15,805 nucleotides of DNA, from assembly GCA_029781075.1 (NCBI GenBank), contig JAKOXJ010000025.1:1-15805 (forward strand), written 5' to 3'. A program made the position numbers and the translations under genes. Numbering within the stretch: the stretch's first letter is position 1; every line of letters starts with the position of its first letter. The notes under the pieces were generated by a model. It had not been told where the DNA came from and did not search any database. It saw only the letters and a list, made by a program, of their open reading frames with translations. Positions 11,810 to 15,805 of the stretch are shown piece after piece. The stretch is from a bacterium (GTDB lineage: Bacteria; Patescibacteriota; Saccharimonadia; Saccharimonadales; HK-STAS-PATE-42).

Positions 11810-14292
11810 GTAAGGATAACTTTATTGTCTTTTAAGTCTAACTTGATAATAGACCTATCTCTTAGATCTGCCGGGCTGAATTGAGTTATCTGATCTACTA
11901 TTTCTTTAGATATAGAGTTATTTAATCCACGGACGCCCTGTTTAGGATCGTAGCTATTGACAAAATGGTCAACTATCGACTGGGTGTAGCTTAATTTTAG
12001 GTTAGCTTTCCCTTGTTCTAATTTGCTCGAAAGTTCTTGCAACTTAATATTGATTATCTTAGAGATAGATTTTTGGTCTAGGTCTATAAATGGTAGGATT
12101 GCATCAAAGCGGTTGATAAGCTCCGGGGGCATGACTTTCTCGAGTTCTCCTCGCATTGAATCAGTTAGATAGTCGCTATCATCTATAGTCTTCTCAGACC
12201 TAAAGCCAAGGTCTACAGATCCTAGCATCTTTTTAGATCCCAAGTTACTAGTCAGCATAATGACGGAGTTCTTAAAGCTTACGTCTTCCCCTTTTGCTGA
12301 GGTTAGCTTTCCGTCTTCTAGGATCTGTAAAAGAAGACTCATTACCTGGGGATGCGCTTTTTCGATCTCATCAAAAAGTACTAGGCTATATGGTCTGCGC
12401 TTAATTTTAGAAAGTAGTTCTGACTCCTCTTCGTACCCTACGAAGCCAGCTGGAGAGCCAATCAATCTAGCAGATGTATGGCTTTGTCCAAACTCACTCA
12501 TGTCCAGTTTAATAAAGCTAGATTCGTCACTAAAGAGGCTGATAGCAAGTTGCCTGGCTAGCTCTGTTTTTCCTGTTCCGCTTGGTCCCATGGCGATAAA
12601 GCTCGCAAGTGGTCGCTTATTATCATTTAGTCCTAAGTTAGATCTGCTTAAGATATTTACAACCTTTTCTATAGCCATGTCTTGGCCAATAACCTTGGAA
12701 CTCAAACTACTCTTGACTGATTTAAGTTCAGAATTATTCTTGAAGCTTGGCTTGATTCTGTCTGCTGGGATATTAGTTATAGATGAAAGAGTATTTATAA
12801 CTTGAGCGATACTTAGGCTTGGACTATTCTTTTTTGGGTTTTTCTTCTTCTCCTCTTTTATATTAACTTCTATGCTATCTCGAGCTTGCTTCAATTCATC
12901 CGCAAGGATGTAATCTTCTTTAGCGAGAGCCTCATTTAGGTTATTATTGATTTCAGCAAGTTCATCTTTTAACTCTTGTATATCTTGGCTGTTCGGATAT
13001 GGCCCAGTATTTAGTCTTAATCTAGCCGAGGCCTCATCCAATAGATCAAAAGCCTTATCTGGAAGGTAGCGATCCTGAATATAGCGATTACTGAGTTCTA
13101 CGGTTTCTCGGATTGTATCTGAGCTTATATTAACTCCGTGGTGTTCTTGTAGCTTAGATCTGCTAGTCAGGAGCATCTGGTAGGTCTCTTCTTCTGTGGC
13201 CTCTGGTACTTCGATTGGCTGGAGTCTTCTGGCAAGTGCACGATCTTTTTTAATATGCTTGTGGTACTCTTCTGAGGTTGTTGCGCCTATAACTTGTAGA
13301 TCTCCTCTTGCAAGGGCTGGCTTTAAGATATTACCAGCGTCCATTCCACCCTCAGCATTCCCTGCTCCACTTAGCATATGGATCTCATCGATGAAGAGGA
13401 TGATATCATTTCTTTCGATTGATTCTTTGATTATCGCTTTGAGTCTTTCTTCAAAGTCTCCCCTATACCTACTGCCGGCGATAGTATCAGCTAAATCGAT
13501 AGAGATTACCTTCTTATTCTTAAGCGACGTAGGTAAGCTCTTGTCGTCTTTTACTATGAGTTGAGCTAGTCCTTCTACTATAGCAGTCTTTCCGACTCCG
13601 GGTTCCCCCACAAGGACTGGGTTATTCTTTTGGCGACGACCTAGTACGACCATGATTCTTTCTAGCTGATCCTTACGGCCATAGAGGGGGTCAAGTTTAC
13701 CCTCTTCGGCTCGAGTATTTAGGTTATCTCCAAAATATTCTAAGGCAGTTTGTTTTTTCTTTAATCTTTTTTTTGTTGAGGTTACTTCCGACTTGTTCTC
13801 TTCTGTGGCTTCTTGCTCTAGTTCTGATTCTTTTTCAATCATGAGATAGTCCTCTAAATGGTCGACTAGCTCCTCTTTTGATATACCGGTTAACGCTAGA
13901 GTTTGTTTTAGTTGCTCAGAAGCCTGTATTAGAACTGAAAATAATAGATGTTCTGTTCCACAGGCCTCTTTATTGAAGGCTTCTGAAAGTTCTATTCCTC
14001 CTTCCAGGATACCTTGGATCTTTGGGTCTATGAAACTGGTGATAATATGTGGAGTCTGCTCTACTCTTATTTCTTTTAGTCCAAAGGCTACTTCTAGCCT
14101 CTTAAAATCAATACCATGATCTTTAAGGATCTTAACGGCAGTAGAATTTTTATTATCCATCAGCCCTAAGAAGATGTGTTTCTCAGTTATCTTTTGATCT
14201 CCAAGGCTTATTGCGATCTGGAAAGCTCTAGCTAGACTGGCTTTTGCATTATCTGTTAGTCTTGATGGTATATCGGTTTGGGAGAATATCAT
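11806..14292 (-). CDS. clpC: ClpC-type AAA+ unfoldase of the Clp protease
   Basis: An 828-residue Hsp100 protein that unfolds substrates and feeds them to ClpP. The N-domain with two Clp_N repeats (about 10-150) is followed by a charged linker. AAA domain 1 has Walker A G-E-P-G-V-G-K-T (229-236) and Walker B I-I-L-F-I-D-E (297-303). A short middle region (about 435-480) contains a UVR-like helix pair (L-A-K-E-D-Y-I-L-A-D-E-L), as in ClpC rather than ClpB. AAA domain 2 has G-P-S-G-T-G-K-T (569-576) and L-V-L-F-D-E-I-E (637-644). The L-G-F tripeptide at 695-697 fits the ClpP-docking loop, so it should partner ClpP, which is not in the window. A perfect CIRCE operator overlaps the promoter. There is no Shine-Dalgarno before the ATG. 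Confidence 0.93.
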   Translation of the reverse strand: MIFSQTDIPSRLTDNAKASLARAFQIAISLGDQKITEKHIFLGLMDNKNSTAVKILKDHGIDFKRLEVAFGLKEIRVEQTPHIITSFIDPKIQGILEGGIELSEAFNKEACGTEHLLFSVLIQASEQLKQTLALTGISKEELVDHLEDYLMIEKESELEQEATEENKSEVTSTKKRLKKKQTALEYFGDNLNTRAEEGKLDPLYGRKDQLERIMVVLGRRQKNNPVLVGEPGVGKTAIVEGLAQLIVKDDKSLPTSLKNKKVISIDLADTIAGSRYRGDFEERLKAIIKESIERNDIILFIDEIHMLSGAGNAEGGMDAGNILKPALARGDLQVIGATTSEEYHKHIKKDRALARRLQPIEVPEATEEETYQMLLTSRSKLQEHHGVNISSDTIRETVELSNRYIQDRYLPDKAFDLLDEASARLRLNTGPYPNSQDIQELKDELAEINNNLNEALAKEDYILADELKQARDSIEVNIKEEKKKNPKKNSPSLSIAQVINTLSSITNIPADRIKPSFKNNSELKSVKSSLSSKVIGQDMAIEKVVNILSRSNLGLNDNKRPLASFIAMGPSGTGKTELARQLAISLFSDESSFIKLDMSEFGQSHTSARLIGSPAGFVGYEEESELLSKIKRRPYSLVLFDEIEKAHPQVMSLLLQILEDGKLTSAKGEDVSFKNSVIMLTSNLGSKKMLGSVDLGFRSEKTIDDSDYLTDSMRGELEKVMPPELINRFDAILPFIDLDQKSISKIINIKLQELSSKLEQGKANLKLSYTQSIVDHFVNSYDPKQGVRGLNNSISKEIVDQITQFSPADLRDRSIIKLDLKDNKVILT

Positions 14293-14358
14293 AATTAATT
14301 AGTAATGGAAGATTCTACTAGATAATACTATTTAAATCTTTGCCTTTACTCACTTAAA

Positions 14359-14386
14359 ATTATAGCAAAATTAGCACTCTACGCAA
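14359..14386 (-). promoter_or_regulatory. clpC promoter
   Basis: On the minus strand, TTGCGT (14386-14381), a 16-bp spacer and a perfect TATAAT (14364-14359), preceded by TGC as an extended -10. The start would be near 14352, giving a leader of about 60 nt. The -35 hexamer lies inside the CIRCE spacer, and the right half of the operator fills the promoter spacer. Confidence 0.75.
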
Positions 14387-14397
14387 GTGAGTGCTAA
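14371..14397. promoter_or_regulatory. CIRCE operator (HrcA binding site)
   Basis: TTAGCACTC (14371-14379), nine bases, GAGTGCTAA (14389-14397): an exact match to the CIRCE consensus. It overlaps the clpC promoter, so HrcA would block transcription until heat or misfolded protein releases it. It sits downstream of the glutaredoxin stop codon, so glutaredoxin itself is not its target. Confidence 0.95.
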
Positions 14398-14422
14398 TAG
14401 CTTATGCTTTGGAGAGCATTGA

Positions 14423-14671
14423 CTATTTAATAAGCTTTGCAGATTTTAAAGCTTCTTCTAGTTTGGGCCTGTCAAAACCGACGATGTATGTATCATCTAT
14501 TTTTGTAACTGGAACTCCCATTTGTTTTGTAGCCTCTACTACTTCGCGTCCTGCTTTTTGATTCTGCTCTACATCAATTTCTTCATATTCTACATTCTGC
14601 TGAGATAGCCAGCTTTTAAGCTGGTGGCAGAATCCACACCAAGATGTACTGTAAACTGTAACTTTGCTCAT
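14423..14671 (-). CDS. Glutaredoxin-like protein
   Basis: An 82-residue protein with the thioredoxin-fold layout of bacterial glutaredoxins. It has the redox motif Cys12-Gly-Phe-Cys15 after the first strand (V-T-V-Y-S-T-S-W), a cis-proline segment G-V-P-V-T (52-56), and the G-F-D-R-P-K-L end typical of short Grx/NrdH-like proteins. It should reduce disulfides of a partner such as ribonucleotide reductase; the exact partner is unknown. C-G-F-C differs from the common C-P-Y-C. AGAAGGGG lies six bases before the ATG, the best Shine-Dalgarno in the window. It begins 21 bases after the stop of the upstream membrane gene, so it is probably co-transcribed with it. Confidence 0.88.
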   Translation of the reverse strand: MSKVTVYSTSWCGFCHQLKSWLSQQNVEYEEIDVEQNQKAGREVVEATKQMGVPVTKIDDTYIVGFDRPKLEEALKSAKLIK

Positions 14672-14692
14672 AATATTCCCCTTCTATACTTA

Positions 14693-15805
14693 TTATTCTA
14701 CACTGCTTTGTCTTGCAATGGTTATTTGGTTAATATCTTGAGGTGTATTCTCTCTAGCTGTGGCTGTTATGAAGGTATAGACGTTAAGCACTGTTATTAG
14801 ACAGATAAGCAGAAGCATTCCTGTGCGGGCGATATTTCTTGGATATGGATTAAGGGGGAAGGCGGCATCGATAATCCTAATCATATTGGCTAGCGCTAGA
14901 GCTAGTATGGCAATAGTAAATGGTATGGTGAGTACTATAGATGTCGGAGCTCCATATAGTGCTGAGATTATAAGTGAAACAGATAGACCAACAACTAGTT
15001 CTTTTCTGCAAATTCTTTTTTTGAATATTTCGTAGACAGTCAAAGCAAGTGCGGCCATTAGTAATAAGTCTGGACGCCCGGTGCCTAGAGATAGCCCCTG
15101 GCTCTGCTCTATTCCAAAGATTGATCTGGTATTAAATATTAGATCTTTCGGAATGTGAATAGGGTTCTGTAGGAGTGTAAGCCCTGATATTAACTTCCAG
15201 TTATTAATATCAGCGAGAAAGAAACCAATGTTTATAAGTGGTAATATGAATACTGGCCAAAGTAGGAGAATCTTCTGTTTTTTATTTAAAGAGTTTATAA
15301 AGTTTCTTAGTTCCTCTGATTTTAGACCTAGAACAATTAATAGTGTTAGAATAAATGGACCAAAGGGCTGAATAGCTATTAGACCAGTAGATACTGACAT
15401 CATGAGCAGAGAGTATTTTTTCCATTTATCCTTTATGTCAGATGAAGTTATTAGGTAGTAGCCACAGTAAATAGCTGTGACTAGGGCTAGGATATCAATT
15501 CCGGGCATATAGCCTTGATGGCTCAGTAGGATTGTCCATGGTGATGAGATCGCTAGTAATGCAAAGGTATAGGGAAGATATCTATTTCTAAACTTCAGAT
15601 ATAAAACTACTGATGTCAGAGCTAGAGTCAAGAAGACGAGTATTGCCGATGGAGCTCTTAGAGCGAAGATGTGATGGCTGGGTAGTGCTTTTAGACTGGC
15701 CCATTGCATCAGGCCTTGGATTGGGTCGGTTGGATTATTGATGAAGTTTTTAAGGTTAGTAACAGAAGTAAGTCTTGTGGATTCATCATTGCTCAGGTAA
15801 CTAAG
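14693..15805 (-). CDS. Polytopic GT-C (GT39/PMT-like) glycosyltransferase, 5' end outside the window
   Basis: The frame stays open for 32 codons upstream of the ATG at 15709 to the window edge, so about 370 residues of a longer protein are visible and 15709 is unlikely to be the true start. It has about nine or ten hydrophobic segments. The first visible part (L-S-N-D-E-S-T-R, then P-I-Q-G-L-M-Q-W and F-A-L-R-A-P-S) matches the start of GT39/ArnT/PMT-like membrane glycosyltransferases, in which an acidic residue in the first outer loop is catalytic and a lipid-linked sugar is transferred outside the membrane. The acidic pair D-E here may be that site. The acceptor is unknown. The C-terminus is short and polar. 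It probably leads an operon with the glutaredoxin gene. Confidence 0.7.
   Translation of the reverse strand, partial: LSYLSNDESTRLTSVTNLKNFINNPTDPIQGLMQWASLKALPSHHIFALRAPSAILVFLTLALTSVVLYLKFRNRYLPYTFALLAISSPWTILLSHQGYMPGIDILALVTAIYCGYYLITSSDIKDKWKKYSLLMMSVSTGLIAIQPFGPFILTLLIVLGLKSEELRNFINSLNKKQKILLLWPVFILPLINIGFFLADINNWKLISGLTLLQNPIHIPKDLIFNTRSIFGIEQSQGLSLGTGRPDLLLMAALALTVYEIFKKRICRKELVVGLSVSLIISALYGAPTSIVLTIPFTIAILALALANMIRIIDAAFPLNPYPRNIARTGMLLLICLITVLNVYTFITATARENTPQDINQITIARQSSVE

Noticed and set aside
4228..13564. Long open frames opposite sortase, aspS, thyX-like and clpC genes
   Set aside because: They are antisense shadows of well-supported genes with recognisable motifs, and their translations show no family signature.
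14404..14419. Hairpin ATGCT/AGCAT after the glutaredoxin stop as a terminator
   Set aside because: Only five pairs and no T-run on the minus strand; too weak to call.
661..14695. Reassignment of UGA to glycine or tryptophan
   Set aside because: All recognisable genes reach normal length without in-frame TGA, and glycine and tryptophan positions use GGN and TGG.

Overview
This AT-rich, tightly packed window carries 16 complete protein genes, two genes cut by the window edges and one tRNA. The mix points to a reduced, Gram-positive-like bacterium, most likely a Patescibacteria/CPR member such as Candidatus Saccharibacteria: a class F-like sortase, a ClpC controlled by a consensus CIRCE element, ribosomal protein bL25 with a C-terminal extension, an AspRS with the non-discriminating signature, few Shine-Dalgarno sequences, several apparently leaderless genes, and convergent genes whose stop codons overlap. 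This assignment is inferred from gene content, not from a phylogenetic marker.

Region 1 (1-3422) is the unusual part. A tRNA-Arg with anticodon GCG (118-194) is followed by a one-directional series of small, functionally unrelated genes: a papain/transglutaminase-like protein, an UlaG-like metallo-beta-lactamase-fold hydrolase, an orphan 158-residue protein, a HIT-family protein and a YdcF/DUF218-like protein. Two copies of a perfectly identical 125-bp repeat (1412-1536 and 2067-2191, exactly 655 bp apart) bracket the orphan gene. The 3' end of each repeat matches the 3' end of the upstream tRNA-Arg plus its flank (GGTACACCAGATT). After each of these three ends comes a short hairpin and then a gene start within about 55 nt. 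The repeat carries an extended -10 promoter, folds into a long imperfect hairpin ending in CCA, and in copy 1 is followed by a good intrinsic terminator. It could be a recombination-site array resembling gene cassettes at a tRNA, a duplicated small RNA gene, or both.

Region 2 (3419-6491): on the minus strand a class F-like sortase is followed by a small two-helix membrane protein. Divergently, on the plus strand, bL25 has a strong promoter and a structured leader. A strong hairpin follows it, and then a CNNM/CorC-like membrane protein with CBS-type domains, apparently on a leaderless mRNA.

Region 3 (6533-9407): aspS converges on a circularly permuted ThyX-like protein that has Pro where the family motif usually has His.

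Region 4 (9591-11809): a P-loop kinase-like ATPase, a YgjP-type zinc metallopeptidase and a two-helix membrane PAS protein. The PAS protein ends in a histidine-kinase-like dimerisation helix but has no ATPase domain.

Region 5 (11806-15805, minus strand): a polytopic GT-C glycosyltransferase-like protein (cut by the window edge) and a glutaredoxin form a likely operon. Next comes clpC behind a perfect CIRCE operator overlapping its promoter, the clearest regulatory circuit in the window (HrcA heat-shock control).

Across the 17 visible stop codons there are 11 TAG, 6 TAA and no TGA. No gene-free stretch exceeds 300 bases.
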